DNA from: an uncultured Oscillospiraceae bacterium
GTDB taxonomy: Bacteria > Bacillota > Clostridia > Oscillospirales > Oscillospiraceae
Assembly (NCBI GenBank): GCA_958436045.1
Contig: CAUBIP010000006.1
Coordinates: 1-38,566 of the forward strand
Length of the DNA: 38,566 bases
Direction of reading: 5' to 3'
Shown here: piece by piece, positions 16,242-24,850 of the stretch
How positions within the stretch are numbered: the first letter of the stretch is position 1
How the letters are laid out: each line of letters opens with the position of its first letter
Made by a program: the position numbers and the translations under genes
Notes under the pieces: model-generated
Database searches by the model: none
What the model was told of the DNA's origin: nothing
Seen by the model: the letters and a program-made list of their open reading frames with translations, nothing else

Positions 16242-16733
16242 ATGGCATGGAAAGATAATTTTGACACCATCAAGAGCACGGCTGCGGTTGTTGCGCAGTC
16301 GGCCGCCAAGAAGACGCGGCAGCTGATTTCCGTTACAAAGGCCAACTTGGCCATTCTCGCCGAGGAAGACAAAATTAAAAAAGCCCACGCGGAGCTGGGC
16401 AAGCTCTATTACAAGGATTTTATCATGGAAGAAGAGCCGGACGAGGCCGAATACCTCCCCTGGTGTGATAAGATCACCGCTTCCCGCAAGACGATCGAAG
16501 CCCTGCGCGCCGAGATCGACGCCGCGAAGGACGCCGGGGATGACTATGTGATCGTCCCGGTCGACGTCGCCTATCCCGACGAGGCCGCCGAGGCGCCGGA
16601 AGCCGAAGCCGCAGAAGCACCTGCAGAGGCCCCCGCAGAAGCACCTGCAGAAGTGCCCACCGAAGACACCGCCTGCTGCGACGTCCCCTGCACCTGCGCA
16701 TCCGACGAAGCCGCACCGGCCGACGGCGAATAA
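16242..16733 (+). CDS. Unrecognised acidic protein with EAPA repeats and a Cys-rich tail
   Basis: A 163-aa protein of unknown function. Residues 1-60 are helical and basic to amphipathic (TIKSTAAVVAQSAAKKTRQLISVTK). Residues ~40-105 look like a coiled coil with an ELGKLYY segment seen in small clostridial proteins. After a DYVIVPVDV strand-like stretch, a low-complexity EAPA/EAPE repeat follows. The tail contains TACCDVPCTCASDE, four cysteines in nine residues that could bind metal. No signal peptide or membrane segment is seen. The ATG at 16242 is set by AAAGGGG about 9 bases upstream; an upstream frame lies over the promoter. It has its own promoter and ends at the terminator at 16754-16791. 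Confidence 0.7.
   Translation: MAWKDNFDTIKSTAAVVAQSAAKKTRQLISVTKANLAILAEEDKIKKAHAELGKLYYKDFIMEEEPDEAEYLPWCDKITASRKTIEALRAEIDAAKDAGDDYVIVPVDVAYPDEAAEAPEAEAAEAPAEAPAEAPAEVPTEDTACCDVPCTCASDEAAPADGE
16611..16651 (+). repeat. Direct repeat inside the 16242-16733 gene
   Basis: The 17-mer beginning GCAGAAGCACC occurs at 16611-16627 and 16635-16651, 24 bp apart, with a diverged unit between. It encodes the EAPA-type low-complexity run and could expand or contract by slippage. Confidence 0.75.
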
Positions 16734-16753
16734 GCATCCGTCTAACGAAAAGC

Positions 16754-16791
16754 AAAAAGGACCTGCTGCAATCATGCGGCAGGTCCTTTTT
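16754..16791. terminator. Bidirectional terminator between 16733 and tsaD
   Basis: A perfect 13-bp stem, 16754-16766 with 16779-16791, with A5 on one side and T6 on the other. It ends the plus-strand gene at 16733 and the long minus-strand run whose last gene is tsaD. Confidence 0.92.
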
Positions 16792-16821
16792 TCGGCTTGG
16801 CAGAAATGATGATCCGGCGCG

Positions 16822-17838
16822 TTAGAGCCGCTCGCCCTCCATGGACTTTGTTGCGTAGGCGTTGAGGGTCTGGTCGGCCAGGTTTCCGGCCAAATATTCG
16901 TAATAGCCCTGGGCGCCGATCATGGCGGCGTTATCGCCGCACAGCTGCAGCGGCGGGACGTACATCTGGACCCCAACCCGGGCCGTCTCCGCGTCAAAGG
17001 TCTCCCGGATGCGGGAATTGGCCGCCACACCGCCGGCGATGGCCAGCTTTTTGTGCCCCGTCTCCGCCAGCGCCCGCATTGTCCGCGGCACCAGCATATC
17101 CGAAACCGCCTTGCTGAAGCTGGCGCACATGCCGGGAATATCCACCGGCTCGCCCAGCTGATCCAGATGATGCAGCTGGTTGATGGCCGCCGTCTTCAAG
17201 CCGGAGAAGGACATATCATAGGGGTTCCCCTCCAGCCGGATGCGGGGCATGGGGTAGCGATTCTCATCGCCCTGCTTGCTCTTGGCATCCAGCTGCGCAC
17301 CGCCGGGATAGGGCATTCCCAGGACCCGGGCGACCTTGTCGAAGCACTCGCCCGCGGCGTCATCCCGGGTGCCGCCCAGAATTTTCATCTTCGTATATTC
17401 TTGCACATCCACCAGCATCGTATGCCCGCCGGAGACGACGAGGCATAAAAACGGCGGCTCCAGCTCCGGAAACGCCAGATAGTTGGCCGCGATATGCCCC
17501 CGGATATGATGCACCGGGATTAGCGGCCGGTCCAGCGCCAGCGCCGCACCCTTGGCAAAGTTCACCCCCACCAGCACCGCGCCGATGAGGCCCGGGGCGT
17601 ATGTCACCGCAACGGCGTCCAGCTGCGCTTTCGTCACGCCCGCCTTGGCAATGGCCTCATCCGCCAGGGCGGAGATGGCCTCGATATGCTTCCGGGACGC
17701 GATCTCCGGCACGACGCCGCCGTAAATCTTATGCAGCGCCACCTGCGAGGCAATGCAGTCTGCCAGGACCGTCCGCCCGTCGCGGACGACGGCGACGGCG
17801 GTCTCATCGCAGGAGGATTCAATCGCCAGAATATTCAT
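16822..17838 (-). CDS. tsaD: tRNA N6-adenosine threonylcarbamoyltransferase
   Basis: A 338-aa ASKHA-fold enzyme that adds threonylcarbamoyl to A37 of ANN-decoding tRNAs. Diagnostic features are ESSCDETA near the N-terminus, the metal ligands His111 and His115 in VHHIRGHIAA, SGGHTMLV, SFSGLKTA and GDNAAMIG near the C-terminus. Length is typical. The start overlaps the rimI 3' end by 20 bases. TsaB and TsaE, the usual partners often encoded next to tsaD and rimI, are not in this window. Confidence 0.94.
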   Translation of the reverse strand: MNILAIESSCDETAVAVVRDGRTVLADCIASQVALHKIYGGVVPEIASRKHIEAISALADEAIAKAGVTKAQLDAVAVTYAPGLIGAVLVGVNFAKGAALALDRPLIPVHHIRGHIAANYLAFPELEPPFLCLVVSGGHTMLVDVQEYTKMKILGGTRDDAAGECFDKVARVLGMPYPGGAQLDAKSKQGDENRYPMPRIRLEGNPYDMSFSGLKTAAINQLHHLDQLGEPVDIPGMCASFSKAVSDMLVPRTMRALAETGHKKLAIAGGVAANSRIRETFDAETARVGVQMYVPPLQLCGDNAAMIGAQGYYEYLAGNLADQTLNAYATKSMEGERL

Positions 17839-18280
17839 TGCTGCGCCTCCATTGCTTCTTTAAAATCAAGGCATCCTCCCGGGGGTGCCGGTAGTAGCCA
17901 GGCCGCAGGCCGACCTGCCGGTAGCCGCAGGCCGTATAGAGGGCAATGGCAGGCGCATTGCCCGCCCGCACCTCCAGGCACAGGCTGCCGACCTGCCGAG
18001 CGTCCAGCGCCTGCTCCAATGCCGCCAGCAGCGCCCGGGCGACCCCCCGGCGGCGATACGCCGGGGCAACGGCCAGGTTCATCATATCCGCCTCACCCAG
18101 GACGCTCTGGCTGCCGACATAACCGGCGACTGTCCCATCCTCCAGCGCCACGAGCCACAGGCTCAGGGGATTTTCCAGCTCCGACGCGACAGAGCGCTCA
18201 CTCCACGGGTCTGCAAAGCATTGCCCCTCCAGCGCCGCGATCTGCGCCACGTGGGCGCGGGTCATCTGCGTGATCTCCAT
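17819..18280 (-). CDS. rimI: Ribosomal protein S18-alanine N-acetyltransferase
   Basis: A 153-aa GNAT acetyltransferase. The acetyl-CoA pocket is in NLAVAPAYRRRGVARALL. LEVRAGNAPAIALYTACGY is the RimI-typical segment, followed by YYRHPREDALIL. RimI acetylates the N-terminus of ribosomal protein S18, and in many bacteria sits beside tsaD as here. The start directly abuts the polA stop codon (no gap), with GAGG in the polA end. It overlaps tsaD by 20 bases. Confidence 0.88.
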   Translation of the reverse strand: MEITQMTRAHVAQIAALEGQCFADPWSERSVASELENPLSLWLVALEDGTVAGYVGSQSVLGEADMMNLAVAPAYRRRGVARALLAALEQALDARQVGSLCLEVRAGNAPAIALYTACGYRQVGLRPGYYRHPREDALILKKQWRRSNEYSGD

Positions 18281-20806
18281 TTATTTTGCCTCATACCACG
18301 TCGCGCCCATCTTGGCCTCGGCCTTGAGGGGGACGGCCAGCTCCATAGCCCGGGCCATCTCCTCCGTCACGATCTGCATGACCAGCTCCGCCTCCCAGGG
18401 CGGGCACTCGACGATGAGCTCGTCGTGGATCTGCAGCACAAGCCGCGCCTGCAGCGCCTGTCGGCGCAGTGCCCCGTCCACCCGGAGCATCGCCACCTTG
18501 ATAATATCCGCCGCCGCGCCCTGGATGGGCGTATTCAGGGCCATACGCTCGGCCCCGGTGCGGATGTTAAAATTCTTACTGTGCAGCTCCGGCAGCGGGC
18601 GGCGGCGGCCCAGCAGGGTCGTCACATAGCCCTTCTCCCGGCCCTCGGCGACGATATTCTCCCGGTATGCCCGGACGCCCGCAAAGCGGGCCAGGTACCC
18701 TTCGATATACGCCTTGGCCTCAGCGACGCTGACGCCCAGATCCTCCGCCAGCGCCCAATCGGAGATACCGTAGACAATGCCAAAATTTACGGCCTTCGCG
18801 CTGCGGCGCATCTCCGGCGTGACCTCCTCCACTGGGACGCCAAACACCTGGGCTGCCGTCACGGTGTGGAAATCCTCCCCGGACAAAAACGCTGCCTGCA
18901 TATTTTTATCATCCGCCACATGGGCCAGGACCCGCAGCTCGATCTGGCTGTAGTCCGCATCCACCAGGACCCAACCCGGCTGGGCGACGAACATCCGCCG
19001 CAGCTCGCTCCCCAGCTCCGTGCGGACGGGGATATTCTGCAGATTTGGGTCCGTCGACGACAGGCGTCCTGTGGCGGTGACGGTATTCTGGAACGTCGTA
19101 TGAATGCGCCCATCCGAGGCGATGACCTTCAGCAGGCCATCGGCATACGTCGATTTCAGCTTCGTCAGCATCCGATAGCGGAGGATTTCCGCGACAATAG
19201 GGTGCTTGCCCTTCAGCTTTTCCAGCACTTCCGCGTTGGTCGAGTAGCCGGTCTTCGTCTTTTTCCCATGGGGCAGCTCCAGCTGCTCAAATAGAATTTG
19301 CCCCAGCTTTTTGGGGGAGTTGATGTTAAATTCCTCCCCGGCGTAGCGGTATACCTCGTCGCTGCTGCGATCGATCTCGCCCTGGAGCATCTGCCCGAAG
19401 GCCACCAGCGCCGCCTCGTCCACCGCGACGCCGATCCGCTCCATCTGCGCCAGGACCCGGCACAGGGGCAGCTCCAGCTGCAAAAGTAGGTCCAGCATCC
19501 CCTGGTCTGCAAGCTGCGCCCGCAGCGGGGCCTGCAGACGCCAGATCGCCGCCGCCTGCTGCGCCAGACTCTCGCCGTCCAGCGGCGCAGCCAGGTATTG
19601 GGCCGCAAGCCTGGGCAAGCTGTAATCGCTGCCCGCCGGGTCCAGCAGATAGGCGGCCAAGGCCGTATCAAAGGCAAAGCCATCGGGCGCATAGCCCGCG
19701 TCCAGCAGACGGTGCAGCAGCGTCTTGCAGTCGTGGCAGTATTTGGGCGTCGCGGCCTGCAAAAGCGCCTGCAGCGCATCCCGGTTTTCCGCGGCGTCTA
19801 CGCAGCAAACACCCGCCGCTGTCGCGACAGCGGCCTGGGAAAGATCGTCGCTCCACGCCATGGCGCAGGGCGTTCCCGGCGACGGCAGCGAGGTGAGCTC
19901 CGTCAGGACCGGTGCAGGCGCTGCCGCGTCGACCGGCGGGTGCAGGTCGTACCGGGCCATCAGCTTGACAAATTCCAGCCGTGCAAACAATTCACAAAGC
20001 GCCGCCCGGTCCGGTTCCTGGCAGCGGCAAGCTTCCGGGTCAAACACGATGGGCGCATCTGTCTGGATCGTCGCCAGCTCGTAGGACAAAAACGCCATTT
20101 CCCGCCCGGCCTCCAGCTTTTCCCGCAGCTTGGGGCGGATGGTGTCGTCTTGTAAATTTTCGTAAATACCTGCCAGCGTGCCGAAGCGCAGCAGCAGCTC
20201 TGTGGCCGATTTTGGCCCGACCCCGGCGACACCGGGGATATTATCCGAGTGGTCGCCCATCAGCGCCTTGAGATCGACTAAGATCGGCGGCGCAAAGCCA
20301 TACTCCGCCTGGAACAGCTGCGGCGTGTAATTCGTCGAAGTCGTCTGCCCGCTCTTGGTGATAACGAGCTTGACCGTGACCCGGTCGCCCACCAGCTGCA
20401 GGCTGTCGCGGTCGCCGGTGACGATAACGCAGTCCCACGCCGCCTCGGTGCAGACACGGGCGACGGTTCCGATGACATCGTCCGCCTCCCAGCCCTCGCA
20501 CTCAAAGATCGGGATGCGCAGCGCCTGCAGAACCTCTTTCATGACCGGCATCTGCTGGGCCAGCTCCTCCGGCATCGCGTGCCGGGTGGCCTTGTAACCA
20601 TCGTACTGCTTATGGCGGAACGTCGGGGCCTTGAGGTCAAAGGCGACGCAGAGCGCATCCGGCGACTCCTCCGCCTCGACCCGGTGCAGGATATTCAGAA
20701 AGCCAAAAATCGCATTCGTCGGCAGCCCGTCCCGGGTCGTCAGGGGGCGGATGCCGTAAAACGCCCGGTTGATGACGCTGTTGCCATCGAGGATCATCAG
20801 TTTCAT
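18281..20806 (-). CDS. polA: DNA polymerase I
   Basis: An 841-aa DNA polymerase I for gap filling and primer removal. The N-terminal 5' nuclease has LMILDGNSVINRAFYGI, WEADDVIGT, VTGDRDSLQLV and the helix-hairpin GVAGVGPKSATELL. The middle 3'-5' exonuclease-like domain lacks the DxE motif at the expected place, so proofreading is probably absent, as in other Firmicutes. The polymerase domain has motif A VDADYSQIELRVLAH, motif B RRSAKAVNFGIVYG and motif C LQIHDELIVE. AAAGGAG lies 8 bases before the ATG at 20806; a start at 20842 would overlap cysS. Only 20 bp separate it from cysS. Confidence 0.94.
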   Translation of the reverse strand: MKLMILDGNSVINRAFYGIRPLTTRDGLPTNAIFGFLNILHRVEAEESPDALCVAFDLKAPTFRHKQYDGYKATRHAMPEELAQQMPVMKEVLQALRIPIFECEGWEADDVIGTVARVCTEAAWDCVIVTGDRDSLQLVGDRVTVKLVITKSGQTTSTNYTPQLFQAEYGFAPPILVDLKALMGDHSDNIPGVAGVGPKSATELLLRFGTLAGIYENLQDDTIRPKLREKLEAGREMAFLSYELATIQTDAPIVFDPEACRCQEPDRAALCELFARLEFVKLMARYDLHPPVDAAAPAPVLTELTSLPSPGTPCAMAWSDDLSQAAVATAAGVCCVDAAENRDALQALLQAATPKYCHDCKTLLHRLLDAGYAPDGFAFDTALAAYLLDPAGSDYSLPRLAAQYLAAPLDGESLAQQAAAIWRLQAPLRAQLADQGMLDLLLQLELPLCRVLAQMERIGVAVDEAALVAFGQMLQGEIDRSSDEVYRYAGEEFNINSPKKLGQILFEQLELPHGKKTKTGYSTNAEVLEKLKGKHPIVAEILRYRMLTKLKSTYADGLLKVIASDGRIHTTFQNTVTATGRLSSTDPNLQNIPVRTELGSELRRMFVAQPGWVLVDADYSQIELRVLAHVADDKNMQAAFLSGEDFHTVTAAQVFGVPVEEVTPEMRRSAKAVNFGIVYGISDWALAEDLGVSVAEAKAYIEGYLARFAGVRAYRENIVAEGREKGYVTTLLGRRRPLPELHSKNFNIRTGAERMALNTPIQGAAADIIKVAMLRVDGALRRQALQARLVLQIHDELIVECPPWEAELVMQIVTEEMARAMELAVPLKAEAKMGATWYEAK

Positions 20807-20826
20807 CGCCGCTGCTCCTTTCGCCC

Positions 20827-22272
20827 TCAAATCCGGCGCCACTTTGCCCCGTTGGGCAGATCCGTGACGGCAATGCCCAAGGCCTTGAGCTCATCGCGCA
20901 GCTGATCGGCCAGGGCAAAGTCCTTGGCCTTTTTCGCATCAATGCGGCGCTTGACCAGCGCGTCAATGGTCGGGTCGTCCTCGCCGTCGATGAGGACCTC
21001 ACCCACCGCCTTGACCTGGGTGGTCTGGGCCTTGCGCACCGCGTCGGCCTTGGCCAGCAGGTCCAGACTCAGGACCCGGTCAAAGTCGCCGATGGCGGCC
21101 AGCTTCGTGGCAGCGCCCGTCTTGGCCTTGAGGGCGTCGTAGATCGCCGTGATGGCCAGGGAGGTATTGAGGTCATTGTCCAGCGCCTTGCGGAATTTGG
21201 CCTGCAGGGCGGCCAGGGCCGCCTCATCGACCGCCTCGCCGTCCTCCGGCTGCAGCGCCGCGATCTTGGCGACGAGCTTCTGGAAGGTCCCGGCGGCGTT
21301 GTCCAGGTTTTCGTAGGAGAAGACCAGGTTCCGGCGGTAATGGCTCTGCAGGCAGAAGAACCGGTAGGCCAGCGGGTCATAGCCCTTGGACTCCAGCAGG
21401 GAGACCGTCAAAAATTCGCCCTTGGACTTGGACATCTTCCCGTCGTTCGTGTTTAGATGCAGCACATGGAACCAGTAGTTGCACCACTTGTGCCCCAAAT
21501 AGCTCTCGGACTGGGCGATCTCGTTCGTATGATGCGGGAAGGCGTTGTCGATGCCGCCGCAGTGGATATCCAGGTCCTCCCCCAGATGCTTGATGCAGAT
21601 ACCGGTGCACTCGATATGCCAGCCGGGATAGCCGACGCCCCAGGGGGAATCCCACTTCAGCGCCTGGTCCTCAAATTTGGACTTGGTAAACCAGAGGACG
21701 AAGTCGTTCTTATTGCGCTTGTTCGTATCCTCCTCGACGCCCTCGCGGACGCCGACGGCCAGGTCCTCCTCCTTATGATCGTGAAACACATAATATTGGG
21801 CAAGCTTCGACGTATCAAAGTAGACATTGCCCCCCGCCTGATAGGCATATTCCTTTTCCAACAGGCTCTCGACGATCTTGATATACTCGCCGATGCAATT
21901 GGTCGCCGGTTCGACGACGTCAGGCCGCTTGATGTGCAGCTTCTCGCAGTCGGCAAAGAAGGCGTCGGTATAGAATTTTGCAATCTCCATGACGGATTTA
22001 TGCTCCCGGCGGGCGCCCTTGAGCATCTTATCCTCGCCGGTATCGGCGTCCGACGCCAGATGGCCGACGTCGGTGATATTCATGACCCGCTTAACCGGAT
22101 AGCCCTCATAGCGCAGGGCTTTCTCCAGCACGTCCTCCATAATATAGCTGCGCAGGTTGCCGATGTGGGCAAAATGATAGACCGTCGGCCCGCAGGTATA
22201 CATTTTGACGATATCCGGGTGGTTCGGGATAAATTCTTCCTTTTTATGGGAGAGGGAGTTATAAAGATACAT
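20827..22272 (-). CDS. cysS: Cysteinyl-tRNA synthetase
   Basis: A 481-aa class I aminoacyl-tRNA synthetase that charges tRNA-Cys. The HIGH-type motif is HIGN at 36-39 and the KMSKS motif at 279-283. The zinc ligands for cysteine selection are Cys27 (TCGPTVY), Cys222 (HIECTG), His247 and Glu251 (FPHHTNEIAQSE). The C-terminus keeps the DALVxxRxxAxxxKDFxxADxxRDEL segment of CysRS. AAAGGAG precedes the ATG at 22272. It is followed closely by polA and lies 44 bp after pgsA. Confidence 0.94.
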   Translation of the reverse strand: MYLYNSLSHKKEEFIPNHPDIVKMYTCGPTVYHFAHIGNLRSYIMEDVLEKALRYEGYPVKRVMNITDVGHLASDADTGEDKMLKGARREHKSVMEIAKFYTDAFFADCEKLHIKRPDVVEPATNCIGEYIKIVESLLEKEYAYQAGGNVYFDTSKLAQYYVFHDHKEEDLAVGVREGVEEDTNKRNKNDFVLWFTKSKFEDQALKWDSPWGVGYPGWHIECTGICIKHLGEDLDIHCGGIDNAFPHHTNEIAQSESYLGHKWCNYWFHVLHLNTNDGKMSKSKGEFLTVSLLESKGYDPLAYRFFCLQSHYRRNLVFSYENLDNAAGTFQKLVAKIAALQPEDGEAVDEAALAALQAKFRKALDNDLNTSLAITAIYDALKAKTGAATKLAAIGDFDRVLSLDLLAKADAVRKAQTTQVKAVGEVLIDGEDDPTIDALVKRRIDAKKAKDFALADQLRDELKALGIAVTDLPNGAKWRRI

Positions 22273-22316
22273 AAAAACGCTCCTTTTGCAGCAGGAAATT
22301 CTAATGGAAGCGGGAG

Positions 22317-22868
22317 TCAGACACGCCGCTCAGCGCGCAGGACGTCCGCATTTTTTATAAAATACTCCGCCCCGGAGTACAGCGTCGTCGCCACGATCAC
22401 GAGCATGACCACGAGGTTCAGGGTAGCGCTCCAATCGTACCCCCGGCCAAAGGCCAGGACAAGGCAGAGGCCGACCATCGTGCAGGCCGTCTTGATCTTG
22501 CCGGACCAGGCCGCCGCGATGACGCGGCCATTGTCCACCGCGATGAGCCGCAGGCCCGTCACGGCAAACTCCCGCGCCAGCACGATCATCAGCGCCCAGG
22601 CGGGGAACATGCCCCACTGGCAGAAGATGCACATAGCAGACAGCACCAGCAGCTTATCGGCCAGCGGGTCCAGGAATTTGCCCAGGTCCGAGACCTGGTT
22701 ATATTTTCTAGCGATCTTGCCATCGGCAAAGTCGGACAGACTAGCGATGATAAAGACCGCCAGCGCCGCATAGGTCAGACTGAACTGATCGGCGCTGCAA
22801 TAGAGCAGCACCATAAACACCGGGATCAAAACAATCCGCACCAAAGTAATTTTTGTCGCTGTCGTCAT
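22317..22868 (-). CDS. pgsA: CDP-diacylglycerol-glycerol-3-phosphate 3-phosphatidyltransferase
   Basis: A 183-aa polytopic membrane enzyme making phosphatidylglycerol phosphate, the first committed step to phosphatidylglycerol. The CDP-alcohol phosphotransferase motif DGxxAR-x8-GxxxDxxxD is complete (Asp49, Gly50, Ala53, Arg54, Gly63, Asp67, Asp71). Four to six hydrophobic segments surround it. The ribosome binding site GGAGG lies in the 3' end of rimO; the gap is one base. The lipid product is also the donor for Lgt (15216-16079). Confidence 0.92.
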   Translation of the reverse strand: MTTATKITLVRIVLIPVFMVLLYCSADQFSLTYAALAVFIIASLSDFADGKIARKYNQVSDLGKFLDPLADKLLVLSAMCIFCQWGMFPAWALMIVLAREFAVTGLRLIAVDNGRVIAAAWSGKIKTACTMVGLCLVLAFGRGYDWSATLNLVVMLVIVATTLYSGAEYFIKNADVLRAERRV

Positions 22869-22869
22869 A

Positions 22870-24204
22870 TTATTCCTCCTGGCAGGCTGCGCCCTGCAAT
22901 TCTCCGTCCCGGACCGCCGTCACGGCGACCTGGACAAATTCTCCGGGCACAAGATCGCGGCCCGTAAACCAGACGCGGCTGTCGATATCCGGCGAATCCC
23001 ACTGGGACCTGCCGTAATACAGGCCGCTCTCGTCATCAAAGCCCTCACAGAGGACCTCAATGGACGCGCCGACCTTCTCCTGGCACCATTCGTCCATAAT
23101 ACGGGACTGCAGCTGCTCAATGTACTGGGCCCGGGTTTTGGCCGTCTCCTCGTCGGGGCGGGGCATTTCCGCCGCAGGCGTCCCCTCCTCCGGGGAGTAG
23201 ACAAACGCGCCGACCCGCTCTAGGCGGTTGCGCTTCAAGAAGTCGCACAGCTCTAAGAATTCCGCCTCGCCCTCGCCGGGCAGGCCCGCGATCAGGCTCG
23301 TCCGGATAACGCAGTCCGGCACCCGGCTGCGGATCTTGTCAAACAACGTCTGCAGATACGTCTTCGTTCCCCGGCGGTTCATCGCCTTCAGAATATCGTC
23401 GTTGACATGCTGGATGGGGATATCAAAATAGGGCGTCAGCTTCTTCTCCCGGGCAAAGGTCTCGATGAGCTCGTCCGTCATGACCTCGGGGTACATGTAA
23501 TGCACCCGCACCCAGTGGATGCCGTCGATGGCGCAGAGCTTTGTGAGCAGCTCCGGCAGCAGCTTCCGGTGCGGCGGCAGGTCGACACCGTAAAGCGTCG
23601 TATCCTGGGCCACGACGATCAGCTCCCGGACGCCCTGCTGCGCCAGATTCTCCGCCTCCTGCAGCACATCCGCCATCTGGCGGCTGCGGTATTTGCCCCG
23701 CAGCTGGGGGATGACGCAGTAGGCGCAGCGGTTGCTGCAGCCCTCGGCGATCTTGAGATAGGCATAGTGGGCAGGCGTCGTCAAAATGCGGCCGCATTCC
23801 GGCATCGCCGCGTCGATATCGCCGTAGTGATGCACGGTGCCGGGCCGTTCCAGCAGCTCCAGCGCCGCCGGGACAACATCAAAATAGCTGCCCGTACCCA
23901 GAACACCGTCCACCTCCGGCATCTCTTTTAGAATTTCATCCTGATAGCGCTGTGCCAAGCAGCCGGTGACTAAAATTTTGCCAATCCGCCCTGCCTGCTT
24001 CAGCTTGCCCATGGCCAGGATATGGTCAATGGCCTCGCTCTTTGCCGCATCGATAAACCCGCAGGTATTGATGACGACGAGGTCTGCGCCGTCCACCTCC
24101 GGCAGGACGGCAAAGCCTGCCTCCTGCATCCGGAACATCATCTGCTCGCAATCCACCTGGTTTTTGGCACAGCCCAGGGAGATAAAGCCAACTTTATAGC
24201 TCAT
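22870..24204 (-). CDS. rimO: Ribosomal protein S12 methylthiotransferase
   Basis: A 444-aa radical-SAM methylthiotransferase that modifies an Asp of ribosomal protein S12. The N-terminal MTTase domain binds one [4Fe-4S] with Cys12, Cys48 and Cys82. The radical SAM cluster is EGCSNRCAYCVIP (Cys156, Cys160, Cys163). A TRAM domain lies at the end (FVQVAVTAVRDGEL). SLGCAKNQVD and DIPIQHVNDDILKAMNRRG favour RimO over MiaB. The ATG at 24204 is chosen from the conserved N-terminus; GGAGG is about 12 bases upstream. It overlaps recX by 11 bases. Confidence 0.92.
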   Translation of the reverse strand: MSYKVGFISLGCAKNQVDCEQMMFRMQEAGFAVLPEVDGADLVVINTCGFIDAAKSEAIDHILAMGKLKQAGRIGKILVTGCLAQRYQDEILKEMPEVDGVLGTGSYFDVVPAALELLERPGTVHHYGDIDAAMPECGRILTTPAHYAYLKIAEGCSNRCAYCVIPQLRGKYRSRQMADVLQEAENLAQQGVRELIVVAQDTTLYGVDLPPHRKLLPELLTKLCAIDGIHWVRVHYMYPEVMTDELIETFAREKKLTPYFDIPIQHVNDDILKAMNRRGTKTYLQTLFDKIRSRVPDCVIRTSLIAGLPGEGEAEFLELCDFLKRNRLERVGAFVYSPEEGTPAAEMPRPDEETAKTRAQYIEQLQSRIMDEWCQEKVGASIEVLCEGFDDESGLYYGRSQWDSPDIDSRVWFTGRDLVPGEFVQVAVTAVRDGELQGAACQEE

Positions 24205-24850
24205 AGTCTTCGTATTCCTCCAGTTGTCCCCCGCAGGACGCGCAATAGCGGTCCAGCGCCGCCCGGACATCGTCCCACCGGTGGCCGCGGCGCAGCAGCG
24301 CCTGGGCGGCCCGGTCACGTTCCTTGCGGTCTGGCTGGCGGCCGGCAAAGCGCTTTTGCAGGAACGCGTCCAGCGCACCGGACATATCCGGCAGCAGCGC
24401 CAGCGCCTCATCCCAATACTGCCGGGGCACCTGTTTTTCATATAAGATCTGCCGGAGCCGCGCGGGGCCATAGCCCTTGCGGGCGGCGGCCTCGGCCAAC
24501 TGCCGGGCCACCTGCGCATCATCCAGCAAATGTAAGTCCTTCAGCCACTGCACGGCCTGGCGGGCATTGGCAGCGTCCTCGCCCTTTTGCACAAGCTTGC
24601 GCTCCAGGGCCGCCTCCGTCGTCGCGGCGGCGGAGATCATCCGCACCGCCCGGGCCCGGGCCGAGGCCTTCTTTGCCCCGGCGGTCAAATCCGCCAACTG
24701 CGCTTCGTCCAGCTCCATGCCGGGGTAAAGGCCGTAGTCCATCACCACGGACGCCCGGACCCGCAGCTTCGTCTCATCGTCAAAGCAGAGAAAGACGACC
24801 TGCGGCTGCTTGCTCTGGGTGATTTTTTCAATCCTCATCGTTAAAATCAT
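24194..24850 (-). CDS. recX: Regulatory protein RecX
   Basis: About 218 aa, with the three-helix repeats of RecX (ARARAVRMISAAATTEAALERKL, LKDLHLLDDAQVARQLAEAAARKGYGPARLRQIL, and the C-terminal RGHRWDDVRAAL). RecX binds and modulates RecA filaments. Its place directly after recA, sharing bases, fits. The start is uncertain: ATG at 24850 overlaps recA by 23 bases, ATG at 24838 by 11; neither has a clear ribosome binding site, suggesting translation coupled to recA. Confidence 0.88.
   Translation of the reverse strand: MILTMRIEKITQSKQPQVVFLCFDDETKLRVRASVVMDYGLYPGMELDEAQLADLTAGAKKASARARAVRMISAAATTEAALERKLVQKGEDAANARQAVQWLKDLHLLDDAQVARQLAEAAARKGYGPARLRQILYEKQVPRQYWDEALALLPDMSGALDAFLQKRFAGRQPDRKERDRAAQALLRRGHRWDDVRAALDRYCASCGGQLEEYEDYEL

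Noticed and set aside
17885..19294. Plus-strand open frame opposite rimI and polA
   Set aside because: Composition is Gln/His/Arg-rich shadow sequence, antisense to confident genes.
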